Below are positions 21,757-30,357 of a DNA stretch of 31,508 bases, in pieces (within the stretch, counting starts at the first letter, position 1; every line of letters begins with the position of its first letter). The notes beneath the pieces were generated by a model, which searched no databases, was not told the origin of the DNA, and worked only from the letters and a program-made list of their open reading frames with translations. Source of the stretch: Savagea sp. (GTDB taxonomy: Bacteria; Bacillota; Bacilli; Bacillales_A; Planococcaceae). The stretch is from NCBI GenBank assembly GCA_030146155.1, contig JASLCF010000176.1, positions 1 through 31,508 on the forward strand. Reading direction: 5' to 3'. The translations under genes were made by a program, and so were the position numbers.

Positions 21757-22947
21757 TTAGGAGATGATTCCTAATTCTTTTCCTACTTTTTCATAAATCG
21801 CGAGTGCTTCATCCAGCATTTCTTTTGTATGTGCTGCAGTTGGCATATTTCTTACGCGACCTGTTCCTCTTGGCACTGTCGGGAATACGATTGCTTTCGC
21901 ATAAACCCCTTCTTCAGCTAAACGAGAGGAAAATTGTTGAGCCAGTTTCTCTTCTCCAAGAATACAAGGCGTAATTGGCGTTTGAGACTGTCCAATATTA
22001 AAGCCTAATTTCTTCAAGCCTTCTTTCAGATAATTTCCATTATCCCAAAGTTGATCGTGGAGTACTGTTGATTCAGTAATCTTATCAATGGCTCCAATAA
22101 TCGCCGCAACATCACCTGGTGTAAGTGCTGTTGAGAATAAGAATGGACGTGAGCGAACTTTCAACCAATCGATTAAGTTTTGCTTTCCTGCCACATAGCC
22201 ACCTACTACTCCAATCGCTTTAGACAGGGTACCCATTTGGAAATCAATCTCTTTCTCTAATCCAAAATGCTTAACTGTTCCTTTCCCTTTACCTAACACA
22301 CCAGAACCATGTGCATCATCTACATAGGTAATGAGATCAAATTCTTTTGCAATTTCAACAGCATCTGGCAAGTTAGCAATATTTCCATCCATAGAGAATA
22401 CCCCGTCTGTAATATACATCACTTTATTATAGTTGCCAGACGCTGTTGCCTCTTTTGCTTTTCTTCTTAAATCGTCCATATCCTGGTGGTCGACTCGAAT
22501 AATTTTAGCTCCTGATAGACGGCAACCATCAATAATCGAAGCATGGTTTAACGCATCTGACAAAATCGCATCTTGTTTATCCATTACAGCGGAAATCGCT
22601 GCCATATTACAGTTGAATCCGGATTGATAAGCAATAGCTGCTTCTGTTCCTTTAAACTCTGCTAATTTTTCTTCAAGTGTAACGTGGATGTCTAGCGTTC
22701 CGTTAATCGTTCGAACCGCACCAGCACCCACTCCATATTTATCGATTGCCGCTTTGCCTAGTTCTTTGAGTGATTCATCAGTTGCTAAGCCTAAATAGTT
22801 ATTAGAAGATAAGTTAATCAATGACTTTCCACCAATTTTAATTACAGGTCCGTTGGGTCCCTCTACTGGGTCAATTACGTTGTAAAGACCATTATCCTTT
22901 AACTCTTGTAAATTCGTGTCTAAAAACTGATCCAATACTTTTGCCAT
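21757..22947 (-). CDS. kbl: Glycine C-acetyltransferase (2-amino-3-ketobutyrate CoA ligase)
   Basis: A 396-residue PLP enzyme that splits 2-amino-3-ketobutyrate with CoA to glycine and acetyl-CoA, the step after threonine dehydrogenase. PLP contacts are seen: NNYLGLA near residue 50, DDAHGSG (210-216) and the Schiff-base lysine Lys243 in TLSKAIGVVGGY. The length and the LINLSSNNYLGLA start fit Kbl better than the related 8-amino-7-oxononanoate or 5-aminolevulinate synthases, and tdh nearby supports it. AGGGA lies upstream of the ATG. It begins 18 nt after the first YczE gene, so both share a transcript. Confidence 0.94.
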   Translation of the reverse strand: MAKVLDQFLDTNLQELKDNGLYNVIDPVEGPNGPVIKIGGKSLINLSSNNYLGLATDESLKELGKAAIDKYGVGAGAVRTINGTLDIHVTLEEKLAEFKGTEAAIAYQSGFNCNMAAISAVMDKQDAILSDALNHASIIDGCRLSGAKIIRVDHQDMDDLRRKAKEATASGNYNKVMYITDGVFSMDGNIANLPDAVEIAKEFDLITYVDDAHGSGVLGKGKGTVKHFGLEKEIDFQMGTLSKAIGVVGGYVAGKQNLIDWLKVRSRPFLFSTALTPGDVAAIIGAIDKITESTVLHDQLWDNGNYLKEGLKKLGFNIGQSQTPITPCILGEEKLAQQFSSRLAEEGVYAKAIVFPTVPRGTGRVRNMPTAAHTKEMLDEALAIYEKVGKELGIIS

Positions 22948-22965
22948 CTACATTCCCTACTTTCT

Positions 22966-23595
22966 TCAAATTAAATGTTGGTCTTCTGGGCGCACAAGTT
23001 GTTTTAATAATCGTTGATAAAACGGCAAGCCTTTCTGCACAAAAGTACCTAAACCTAGTGCAATAATTACTGTTCCAATACCTACTGGACCACCTAAAGC
23101 CCACCCTAAAAGTGCAACGACCACTTCCATAAATGTCCGCGCTGTATTAACAGACCAATTCAACTTCTCTACTAATAATAGCATAAGTGAGTCTCTCGGG
23201 CCCGCCCCAACATTTGGAGAGATGTACATTGCGATACCAATGCCCATGATAATCACACCTAGTACAAAAAATAATATACTTAGGAATGCTCCATGTATTT
23301 CTGGGATGAGCAATAAGCTAAGATCAATAAACAGTCCCAAAAATAACATGTTCAACCAAGTTCCTATTTTGGGCCACCTTCTTAAATAAAGAGCCGTTAA
23401 CAAAATGATGACTAACCCTGTAATGATACTCCAACTCCCAATTGTTAATCCTACCGTTTCACGCAATCCAAAATGAAAGACATCCCAAGGACCAATGCCT
23501 AGCATTTCTCCACGAATCGTGAAAGCAATGCCTATTGAAACAATAAATAAACCTCCTGTAAAAAAAAGCCATCTCCACACCTGTGTACGGTTCAT
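22966..23595 (-). CDS. YczE/YyaS/YitT-like membrane protein, paralogue 1
   Basis: A 209-residue integral membrane protein with five predicted membrane segments. Family marks are LGIGPWDVFHFGL (after segment 1), GTWLNMLFLGLFID and NVGAGPRDSLMLLLVEKL, then GGPVGIGTVIIALGLG. These match the YczE family; B. subtilis YczE is needed for some nonribosomal peptide and polyketide products, but the molecular role is unknown. The ATG at 23595 has AGGGATGAG upstream and aligns end to end with paralogue 2. It lies directly upstream of kbl. Confidence 0.88.
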   Translation of the reverse strand: MNRTQVWRWLFFTGGLFIVSIGIAFTIRGEMLGIGPWDVFHFGLRETVGLTIGSWSIITGLVIILLTALYLRRWPKIGTWLNMLFLGLFIDLSLLLIPEIHGAFLSILFFVLGVIIMGIGIAMYISPNVGAGPRDSLMLLLVEKLNWSVNTARTFMEVVVALLGWALGGPVGIGTVIIALGLGTFVQKGLPFYQRLLKQLVRPEDQHLI

Positions 23596-23621
23596 CTCAT
23601 CCCTACTTTCTATCTTGCGCA

Positions 23622-23651
23622 ATCGTATCATGTAGCACTTCATAGTGACAA
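23622..23651 (-). promoter_or_regulatory. Possible promoter of the yczE-like-1/kbl unit
   Basis: On the minus strand, TTGTCA (23651-23646) and TACGAT (23627-23622) are 18 bases apart in the 62-bp gap between the two YczE-like genes. Confidence 0.4.
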
Positions 23652-23657
23652 TTATAA

Positions 23658-24293
23658 TTATTTATAAAATAAATACTCTTCGCCATGAAAGAAATAATGT
23701 TTAATCTTTGATTGAAAGAAAGGTAATGTATGATGAACCAAATGTCCAATAGACAAAGCAACAATTACCGTTCCAATTCCTACGGGTCCCCCTAATAGCC
23801 ATCCGATCATCGCTACCACGATTTCAATGATTGTTCTTGCCGTTTTAATAGACCATTTAAATTTTTCGACAAATATAAGCATTAATCCATCTCTTGGACC
23901 TGCTCCAACCCCCATTGCTACATATAACCCTATTCCAATACTCATGACTAACACACCTAAAATAAAAATAACAAAATTACCGATAAGAGATGCTGGCGTA
24001 GGCAATATGTTTAAGAATAAATCAATAAAAATTCCCATCAACAACATATTGAGCCAAGTGCCAACTTGTGGCCACTCTCTTAAAGCGATTGCAGTAAGGA
24101 TGACGATAGCTAAACCACTCAAGATCGTCCACATGCCGATTGTTCCTCCAAAATTCAACATTAGTCCATAACTTAAAACGTCCCATGGACCAATTCCTAA
24201 GCGTTGACCTTTAATTGTCATGGCAAGTCCTAAGCCTAAAATAGCCATTCCAATGATATAAAACGTCCAACGAACAACAAACTGCTTTCTCAA
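23658..24293 (-). CDS. YczE/YyaS/YitT-like membrane protein, paralogue 2
   Basis: A 211-residue membrane protein closely related to its downstream neighbour, sharing LGIGPWDVLSYGL, GTWLNMLLMGIFIDL, GVGAGPRDGLMLIFVEKF and LLGGPVGIGTVIVALSIG. The TTG at 24293-24291 is chosen as start. GGAGAAAGAAGGG lies six bases upstream, and from this codon the protein lines up residue by residue with paralogue 1 (Val6, Arg8, Trp9 and onward). A longer ATG frame would overlap ybaK. It follows ybaK by 19 nt. The pair looks like a tandem duplication with moderate divergence. Confidence 0.87.
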   Translation of the reverse strand: MRKQFVVRWTFYIIGMAILGLGLAMTIKGQRLGIGPWDVLSYGLMLNFGGTIGMWTILSGLAIVILTAIALREWPQVGTWLNMLLMGIFIDLFLNILPTPASLIGNFVIFILGVLVMSIGIGLYVAMGVGAGPRDGLMLIFVEKFKWSIKTARTIIEIVVAMIGWLLGGPVGIGTVIVALSIGHLVHHTLPFFQSKIKHYFFHGEEYLFYK

Positions 24294-24312
24294 AAAAACC
24301 CTTCTTTCTCCA

Positions 24313-24762
24313 TTATTCATCTTCTTTAACAACTGTATAAAATATTGCATCCGTTATCATTTGTAAATCCGCAGGGGCTAATTCTACCTGTAAGCCTACT
24401 TTTCCTGCACTCACAATAATCAGTGGGAGGTGTAAAGCTTGTTCTTCAATAATCGTTTGAAAAGAATGTTTCATTCCGATTGGGGAGCAACCTCCGTGTA
24501 CGTAACCTGTTACCGCTAGTAATTCTTTCTCTGGCAACATTTCTATCTTTTTTATCCCGACTGCTTTTGCTGCTCGCTTTAAATCTAAATGACTGTGCAA
24601 CGGAATAACAAAAACAAAATAGTTTCTCTCATTGCTATCTTTTGTAACCAATGTTTTAAATACATGACTGTTCAGCTGTTCAGGATGATACGTTAACTGC
24701 TGATAAGAAATGTTTTTTGCATCCAATATTCGACCTACATTTGTTTTTTTGTTCTTCTTCAT
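24313..24762 (-). CDS. ybaK: YbaK-type aminoacyl-tRNA deacylase (Cys-tRNA(Pro) editing)
   Basis: A 149-residue trans-editing enzyme that hydrolyses mischarged Cys-tRNA(Pro). The motif GYVHGGCSPIGMK (from residue 86) is typical of YbaK rather than ProX or the ProRS insertion domain, and YFVFVIPLHSHLDLKRAAKA is the substrate pocket region. The ATG at 24762 is chosen because GAAAGAAGTG precedes it. The terminator-like hairpin of the 183-aa gene ends about 20 nt before this start, leaving no space for its own promoter. It probably leads the ybaK-yczE2 transcript by readthrough. Confidence 0.92.
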   Translation of the reverse strand: MKKNKKTNVGRILDAKNISYQQLTYHPEQLNSHVFKTLVTKDSNERNYFVFVIPLHSHLDLKRAAKAVGIKKIEMLPEKELLAVTGYVHGGCSPIGMKHSFQTIIEEQALHLPLIIVSAGKVGLQVELAPADLQMITDAIFYTVVKEDE

Positions 24763-24781
24763 ATTTTCACTTCTTTCCATT

Positions 24782-24816
24782 AAAAAAACTGGTAACTCCA
24801 GAAGGAATCACCAGTT
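24782..24816 (-). terminator. Intercistronic terminator before ybaK
   Basis: On the minus strand, AACTGGT and ACCAGTT arms with an imperfect inner helix are followed by seven T residues that run into the ybaK ribosome binding region. It lies 7 nt after the 183-aa gene. Confidence 0.8.
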
Positions 24817-24822
24817 CATCAA

Positions 24823-25374
24823 TTATGCAATCCGCAAAACGGAAGGTGCATATACAAAATCTAATAAAGATTGTTGTGTAGAATACGTTTGCAGTGCAAA
24901 AGATTCGTAGGAACGAACTTGCGGTGAATCGAAAGTGTGGCGAGTGTTCATTTTAGCAATCGAACGTGCTAAATTATGGAGAGCAATTAGAGCGTCTGCA
25001 CTTCTAATCTCTGCCGAAGCTTTACTACTCAACGCAATATTTTTAGGCGTTAACTGCTCTTGGTTCCCCACATCTGACCGCACTTGCTTCCATGCATCAA
25101 TCGTTTCTTCTAGAGTCGTTCCTAGAGGCATAATGATTCTTTCCATTTGCCCTGCTTGTAGTGCTTCTGTCTGCTGACGATGTTCTTTCACTGTTTCGAT
25201 TGCTTCTTGCTCTGTCATATCACCTAGCAAGAGTGCTTCTAGTCTTTTAACGAGTGATTCAGTAGAATCTTTCATCCCCATTTGACTACTATAAGCTTGT
25301 TCTGCAGACTTTCTCCTTACGGTATCAAAACGATTCAATTGGTCTTGTGCTGCGGCCGATAAAATAACATTCAT
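24823..25374 (-). CDS. Unknown helical protein downstream of topB
   Basis: A 183-residue soluble protein I do not recognise. No signal peptide, membrane segment or cysteine is seen. Most of it is predicted helix with regular charged/hydrophobic spacing (ESLVKRLEALLLGDMTEQEA, TEALQAGQMERIIMPLGTTL, SADALIALHNLARSIAKMNT), so a coiled-coil or helical-bundle protein is likely. GAGGAG precedes the ATG. It starts 34 nt after topB and shares its transcript, then ends at a terminator. The context suggests, without proof, a role connected to topoisomerase III or DNA handling. Confidence 0.8.
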   Translation of the reverse strand: MNVILSAAAQDQLNRFDTVRRKSAEQAYSSQMGMKDSTESLVKRLEALLLGDMTEQEAIETVKEHRQQTEALQAGQMERIIMPLGTTLEETIDAWKQVRSDVGNQEQLTPKNIALSSKASAEIRSADALIALHNLARSIAKMNTRHTFDSPQVRSYESFALQTYSTQQSLLDFVYAPSVLRIA

Positions 25375-25408
25375 TTCGATTCACTCCTCTCCACTGCTTT
25401 TTATTTTC

Positions 25409-27571
25409 CTAAGATTTAAATAAATCCTTTAGTGCATCTGCTAATGCTGTATTGACGGGTTCTTCTTTTTGTTGCTGTTTCATATATTTTTGTACTGTAC
25501 GTTTGTCTGCTTTTTTATGCCCAGTATTCTTTTTACGCTTTTCGAAAGCTGTTAATTTTTCGCGGTGACCACAACTACAAACAAAAATTCGACCGTCTCC
25601 TTCACCACGTAACTCCAATTTTTTCTTACAATTCGGGCAACGCGCATTGGTTACTTGAGAAACATTTTGACGATGTCCACAAGAACGGTCCTGACAAACG
25701 AGCATGACGCCTCTCTTTCCATTCACTCTTAATAATGCCTTCCCACAGTCGGGACAACTTTTACCTGATACATTATCATGTTTGAATTTTTGAGAGCTAT
25801 TGTTAATAGTATCGACACTCTGCTTAGCAAATTCAACCATATCTGCAATAAATGCATCTTTTTTCATCTGACCTTTTTCAATTTTATTCAGACTTTCTTC
25901 CCATTCAGCTGTTAAAAGTGGGGATTTTAACTCTTCTGGTACTAATTCCAAAAGTTGTCTTCCCTTAGACGTTGTGTATAAATCTTTGCCTTTTTTCTCA
26001 ATCACAAACGTTTGAAAGAGTCGTTCAATGATTTCTGCACGAGTAGCTACGGTTCCGATACCCCCTACTTCTTTCAATGTTTTCACTTCGTCTTTTGTAG
26101 CTCCTGTAACAAATTGCGTTGGATTTTCCATTGCAGCTAAGAGAGTCCCTTCATTAAAACGAGCTGGTGGAGACGTTTGTCCTTCCGTTTGATGGATTGA
26201 ACGTATTTGGAGTGTCTCTCCTTTTTCAAATGATGGGAGAGTCACTTCTTCAATATCCTCTTGCGTAACTTGACGGTAACCTAGTTCAATCATTCGTTCG
26301 CCTTTTACAACAAAATTTTCTCCTTTAACTTGTGCCGTAACTGTCAACTGTTCAAATTGTGCAGGGCCTAGAAATACGGCTAAGAATCGTGCACTGATTA
26401 ATTCATATAACAACAACTCATTAGATGACAAATTATTGAGATAAGGAGCTTCTTCTGTCGGCACAATAGCGTGGTGATCTGTAACGAGCTTGTCATTCAC
26501 GACACCTTTTTGTGGTCTGAGTTGCGTTTGTCTTAATAACTGATTAGCAATCTTTCGATATTTGCCGTCTGTTAATGATTTTAAACGGTCTGGAAGCGTG
26601 CTAATCATATCTGATGTTAAGTGTTTTGAATCTGTCCGTGGATAAGTAACTGCCTTATGTCTCTCATATAAATTTTGAAGTGTTGATAAAGTTTCTTTTG
26701 CACTCCAGCCCCATCTTTTATGAGCCTCTTTTTGTAATTCAGTCAAGTCGAACAAAGGAGGTGCGAAAGACTGTCTCTTCTGTTTAACCACCTGAGTCAC
26801 AGTTGCTTCCTTTTCAGCTTGAACAGTCTTTAATAGGTTTTGAATCCGTTCTTTGTCAAACGTACGGAATTGACCTTGATCACACTGCCACTGTAATGTG
26901 CCACGATCTGTAATCATTTCTAAACCATAAAATGTACGTGGTTTGAACTGTTGAATTTGTTGTTCTCTTTCGGCAATCATCGCCAAAGTAGGGGTCTGCA
27001 CACGACCTGTAGAGAGTTGTGCATTATATTTAACGGTTAAAGCACGCGTTGCATTTATTCCTACTACCCAATCCGCTTCAGCACGTGCTACTGCAGCATG
27101 ATACAAGTTTTCATACGCTTTTCCGTCTTTCAATCGAGCAAAGCCCTGTTTAATCGCCTGATCAGTAACAGAAGAAATCCAAAGTCGTTGAATTTTCTTC
27201 TTCACCTTAGCTTGCTCAATGATCCATCTCGCAACTAATTCACCTTCTCGTCCAGCATCCGTAGCAATAATGATGGTGTCCACATCTTTTCGAGTAAGTT
27301 GGGCTTTCACTGCATGAAATTGTTTCGTAGTTTGTCGAATAGGGATTAACTTGAATGGTTTCGGAAGTATAGGTAAATCTTCCATTTTCCATTCTTTATA
27401 CTTCTTATCATATTGCTCAGGCGTAGCATGTGTGACTAAATGTCCGAGCGCCCAAGTCACAATATACCGATCTCCTTCGAGGAAGCCATTCCCCTTTTTA
27501 TTACAATTTAGAACCCTCGCGATGTCTCTCGCTACTGATGGTTTTTCTGCTAAAACAACTGCTTTCGCCAT
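25409..27571 (-). CDS. topB: DNA topoisomerase III
   Basis: A 720-residue type IA topoisomerase that relaxes negative supercoils and decatenates DNA through single-strand passage. Seen: the Toprim domain with EKPSVARDIA (9-18) and ATDAGREGE (103-111), the catalytic tyrosine Tyr310 in TYPRTDSKH, and VGGIGTVATRAEIIERL. Two C-terminal zinc-finger-like repeats follow: CPDCGKALLRVNGKRG...CQDRSCGH and CPNCKKKL...CSCGH. A Lys-rich tail closes the protein. Length fits TopB (about 720) rather than TopA. GAGGG precedes the ATG. A terminator separates it from the FMN reductase gene 61 nt upstream. Confidence 0.96.
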   Translation of the reverse strand: MAKAVVLAEKPSVARDIARVLNCNKKGNGFLEGDRYIVTWALGHLVTHATPEQYDKKYKEWKMEDLPILPKPFKLIPIRQTTKQFHAVKAQLTRKDVDTIIIATDAGREGELVARWIIEQAKVKKKIQRLWISSVTDQAIKQGFARLKDGKAYENLYHAAVARAEADWVVGINATRALTVKYNAQLSTGRVQTPTLAMIAEREQQIQQFKPRTFYGLEMITDRGTLQWQCDQGQFRTFDKERIQNLLKTVQAEKEATVTQVVKQKRQSFAPPLFDLTELQKEAHKRWGWSAKETLSTLQNLYERHKAVTYPRTDSKHLTSDMISTLPDRLKSLTDGKYRKIANQLLRQTQLRPQKGVVNDKLVTDHHAIVPTEEAPYLNNLSSNELLLYELISARFLAVFLGPAQFEQLTVTAQVKGENFVVKGERMIELGYRQVTQEDIEEVTLPSFEKGETLQIRSIHQTEGQTSPPARFNEGTLLAAMENPTQFVTGATKDEVKTLKEVGGIGTVATRAEIIERLFQTFVIEKKGKDLYTTSKGRQLLELVPEELKSPLLTAEWEESLNKIEKGQMKKDAFIADMVEFAKQSVDTINNSSQKFKHDNVSGKSCPDCGKALLRVNGKRGVMLVCQDRSCGHRQNVSQVTNARCPNCKKKLELRGEGDGRIFVCSCGHREKLTAFEKRKKNTGHKKADKRTVQKYMKQQQKEEPVNTALADALKDLFKS

Positions 27572-27595
27572 AATTTTCCCTCTACTTTCTAGTAG

Positions 27596-27629
27596 AAAAA
27601 AGTTACGATGACAAGCACCGTAACTTTTT
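27596..27629 (-). terminator. Intercistronic terminator before topB
   Basis: AAAAAAGTTACG and CGTAACTTTTT form an 11-bp stem, T-rich on both strands. It lies 3 nt after the FMN reductase stop and about 25 nt before the topB start. A TTGTCA-N17-TAGAAA pair on the minus strand starts within its loop and could be a weak topB promoter. Confidence 0.85.
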
Positions 27630-27632
27630 CAT

Positions 27633-28187
27633 TTATTCTTGTCCTTCTCTAACCGATTGACTTAAAGCTGAATACTCGATAAATACACGAGCCATTTCTT
27701 TTAATCGGCGATGTACATCATCAGAAATAATTTCATTTTGCTCATTATAATGTTCACGCATTGTGTACACGTAGTTAGGTGTAACTAAGCATCTAAAATA
27801 ATCTAAAATGGGTTTCAGCTGACTTTCAACCACTAAGTGATGCTGATAAGTTCCTCCATTCCCAATCATAGAGACAGGTTTGTATCGCATTGCTTTTGGG
27901 TGAACCATATCTAAGACATTTTTCAGAACGCCAGGGATAGAACCTTGGAAAATTGGAGATGCAATGACATAACCATCCGCATTTTCAATTTTTTTAATTA
28001 ATTGTTGGAACCCTTCGTTATATTGCTCAAAAGGACGTCCATCTAAAATTTCATGTGAATAATCAGCAAAAGAAACAATTTCTAATTCTAGTTTATCTGT
28101 TTGTTCTTCAATATATGTACGTACAAGTTCTAAGGCAGCCCCTGTTTTATTCCCTAACAATGTGCCATCGATTAATAATACTTTCAA
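27633..28187 (-). CDS. NADPH-dependent FMN reductase
   Basis: A 184-residue flavodoxin-fold oxidoreductase. The N-terminal strand MKVLLIDGTLLGNKTG holds the FMN phosphate loop, ASPIFQGSIPGVLKNVLD is the isoalloxazine-binding segment with the typical P-I-x-x-G-S-x-P, and GNGGTY follows later. Members reduce FMN, quinones, azo dyes or chromate; the natural substrate is not shown. The start codon is TTG (28187-28185) with GAGGAGGA seven bases upstream. It is separated by terminators from both neighbours and has a TATAAT in its leader. Confidence 0.9.
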   Translation of the reverse strand: MKVLLIDGTLLGNKTGAALELVRTYIEEQTDKLELEIVSFADYSHEILDGRPFEQYNEGFQQLIKKIENADGYVIASPIFQGSIPGVLKNVLDMVHPKAMRYKPVSMIGNGGTYQHHLVVESQLKPILDYFRCLVTPNYVYTMREHYNEQNEIISDDVHRRLKEMARVFIEYSALSQSVREGQE

Positions 28188-28236
28188 AAAAAATCCTCCT
28201 CATTTCAATCATTAATTCTATTATAGATGAAAATGA

Positions 28237-28272
28237 AAAAGTTTGCGTGTAAAATGCAACACGCAAACTTTT
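28237..28272. terminator. Terminator of the antiporter gene
   Basis: AAAAGTTTGCGTGT and ACACGCAAACTTTT form a perfect 14-bp stem around AAAATGCA, directly after the antiporter stop. The T tract continues on the minus strand. Confidence 0.93.
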
Positions 28273-28273
28273 A

Positions 28274-30214
28274 TCATTTCATCGAAGGAGGTGCATCTCC
28301 TGGTAAAATGCGTTCTTCTTTTATTAAATGTTCAGTTGGGGCACTTTCTTGATAATGCGCTGTTACAACTTGTTGAGCTTGTTCTTCTTGAACGCCTTCT
28401 TCTTCAAGTCTCTCTTTTACACGCTCCATCATTTGATGAGGACTTGTTAATGCAACGACAGTGTCTCCTGCAAATGCCTGAAGTTCTTTATCTTCTGAAA
28501 AGAATTCAATCGAACGGTCTTCGCGCTCAATAAACAGTAAAACAGATTGATTATCGCGATCTCTTAAGTAATTCGTATAACTGTATTGTTTCGTAATCAA
28601 CGTTCTGCGAATTACATCACCTTGTACTACACGCAAATCTAATTCTGAAATCGATAAAGCAGGGATGAATAAAGATTGTCCTGCTTTTAATGGTTTATCT
28701 AAACCAGCTGCTACTTTTCTTGTCTCTGTTTGATAGAGATGTTGATGGCCAATGTCTGGTCCAAAATCTGCACAAACATTCGCATTATATCGATCGGATC
28801 GAGTCATTGCAATCATATACTGATAAGGTGTCAAATCGACATTTAACTCCGTCTGTTCTAATAAAATATTCCCTGTATAATTAGGAATGCCCTTATTTCT
28901 TGCACTCGTTAAATTGGAATAGTTAACGTCTACAATCATTACATCGTTTCCTGTTTTTTGCACAGCCTCTCCTAGCTCCGCAGCAAACTTGGTACCTCCC
29001 ACAATCAGCACCCCTGAATCATCTGTGGTCTGCAGATTCAATTTTTTGGCTACCCAACTGATTGAAAATCCATGTAACAATACCGTTCCGAATACAAGAG
29101 CAAACGTTAGAGCTGTGAGTAATTCAGCATCTTGGTAACCATTATCCAATAAAATCGTAGCAAAGTACCCAGACACTGTTAAAGCAACAATTCCACGAGG
29201 TGCAATCCAGCCAATTAAAAGCTTTTCTCGTGTATTCAACTCTGTTCCGATTGTTGATAGCCAAATTGAAAGTGGGCGAACAACAATTAACATAACGACA
29301 ACAAACGCAACGATATTTGGATTCATAATTTGTAATAAAATATCTGGACTGAGTGACGCCGTTAACATAACAAAGATACCAGAAATCAATAATACTGAAA
29401 TGTTTTCCTTAAAATGTTTGATATCATCTAGTGAAGAAATCCGCATATTAGCCATCATCATTCCCATAGCAGTAACGGCTAGCAAACCTGTCTCGTGCAT
29501 GATTTCATCAGATAAAACAAATGTAAAAATAACGACTGCAAAGAGAACAGGTGCTTTTAAGAATTCTGGAATTCCTCCACGTTCGAACGATCTTCCAATA
29601 AACCAGCCTGCAAAGCAACCTAAAAAGACGGCGAAGGCTGATGCAGCAAAGAATAATAATAAGGTTTTAAAAGTAACCTCTTGGTTTAAAAACTTAATAA
29701 ACTCATAGGCAAAAACTGCAAGCAAAGCACCAAATGGGTCAACAACAATCCCTTCCCACTTCAAAATGGCAGCAGGTCTAGGTTTTAATCGAGCTTGTCT
29801 CAGTAAAGGCAAAATAACTGTTGGACCTGTTACTATAAATAAACCACCAATAATCCAAGCGACAGCCCACGACAACCCCGCAACGTAATGTGCTGCAAGC
29901 GAGCCTCCTATCCAAGCAATAAACGCTCCAAAAGTAACAATTCTCCCTACAGGCTTACTAAATCCACGAATTTCTTTAAAATCTAAATTTAAGCTACCTT
30001 CAAACAAAATAATTGCAACTGCTAAAGAGATGATTGGGCTAAATAGTTCCCCCATTGTTTCTTGCGGATTGATAAATCCTAAAATCGGTCCAACTAACAA
30101 GCCAGCGACCGACATCACGACAATAGCAGGCATACTAAATCGCCATGCAAGCCATTGTGAAATGATACCTAATAAGACAACAAACATGAGATCAAATAAT
30201 AATGAATCAAACAA
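28274..30214 (-). CDS. CPA1-type Na+(K+)/H+ antiporter with RCK/TrkA domain
   Basis: A 646-residue protein combining a cation/proton antiporter and a regulatory domain. Residues 1-395 form about 12-13 membrane segments of the NhaP-like CPA1 family (LFEGSLNLDFKEIRGF, LTGPTVILPLL-type motif as VTGPTVILPLLRQ, and GWIAPRGIVALTVSG). A TrkA-N-like Rossmann region starts near VLIVGGTKFAAELGEAV, and the last 120 residues are soluble, with FAGDTVVALTSP at their end. The glycine-rich fold suggests nucleotide control of transport; the ion is not defined. The start is TTG (30214-30212) with GGGGGA upstream. It diverges from the SE1832 gene. Confidence 0.92.
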   Translation of the reverse strand: MFDSLLFDLMFVVLLGIISQWLAWRFSMPAIVVMSVAGLLVGPILGFINPQETMGELFSPIISLAVAIILFEGSLNLDFKEIRGFSKPVGRIVTFGAFIAWIGGSLAAHYVAGLSWAVAWIIGGLFIVTGPTVILPLLRQARLKPRPAAILKWEGIVVDPFGALLAVFAYEFIKFLNQEVTFKTLLLFFAASAFAVFLGCFAGWFIGRSFERGGIPEFLKAPVLFAVVIFTFVLSDEIMHETGLLAVTAMGMMMANMRISSLDDIKHFKENISVLLISGIFVMLTASLSPDILLQIMNPNIVAFVVVMLIVVRPLSIWLSTIGTELNTREKLLIGWIAPRGIVALTVSGYFATILLDNGYQDAELLTALTFALVFGTVLLHGFSISWVAKKLNLQTTDDSGVLIVGGTKFAAELGEAVQKTGNDVMIVDVNYSNLTSARNKGIPNYTGNILLEQTELNVDLTPYQYMIAMTRSDRYNANVCADFGPDIGHQHLYQTETRKVAAGLDKPLKAGQSLFIPALSISELDLRVVQGDVIRRTLITKQYSYTNYLRDRDNQSVLLFIEREDRSIEFFSEDKELQAFAGDTVVALTSPHQMMERVKERLEEEGVQEEQAQQVVTAHYQESAPTEHLIKEERILPGDAPPSMK

Positions 30215-30257
30215 TGGATTTCCCCCTAACGTAAAAACAAAATATCGACCATTCTAC

Positions 30258-30325
30258 ACTATACCCCAGCAAAAAGGAAATAATCTTCCGTTTCCTTTTG
30301 CATCTTTTACAGAATACGATACACT
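30258..30325. promoter_or_regulatory. Divergent promoters with a shared inverted repeat
   Basis: Minus strand: TATAGT at 30263-30258, a -10 for the antiporter. Plus strand: TTGCAT (30298-30303) and TACACT (30320-30325), 16 bases apart, for the SE1832 gene. Between them lies an inverted repeat, GCAAAAAGGAAA (30269-30280) and TTTCCTTTTGC (30291-30301), covering both -35 regions. It is a possible common operator. Confidence 0.5.
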
Positions 30326-30357
30326 ACAAGTACTAATTAAAAAGAGGAGTTTTGTAA

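Noticed and set aside
24823..25374. Toxin-antitoxin or phage-defence gene beside topB
   Set aside because: No partner gene, nuclease motif, helix-turn-helix or mobility marks are seen; only its unknown status would suggest it.
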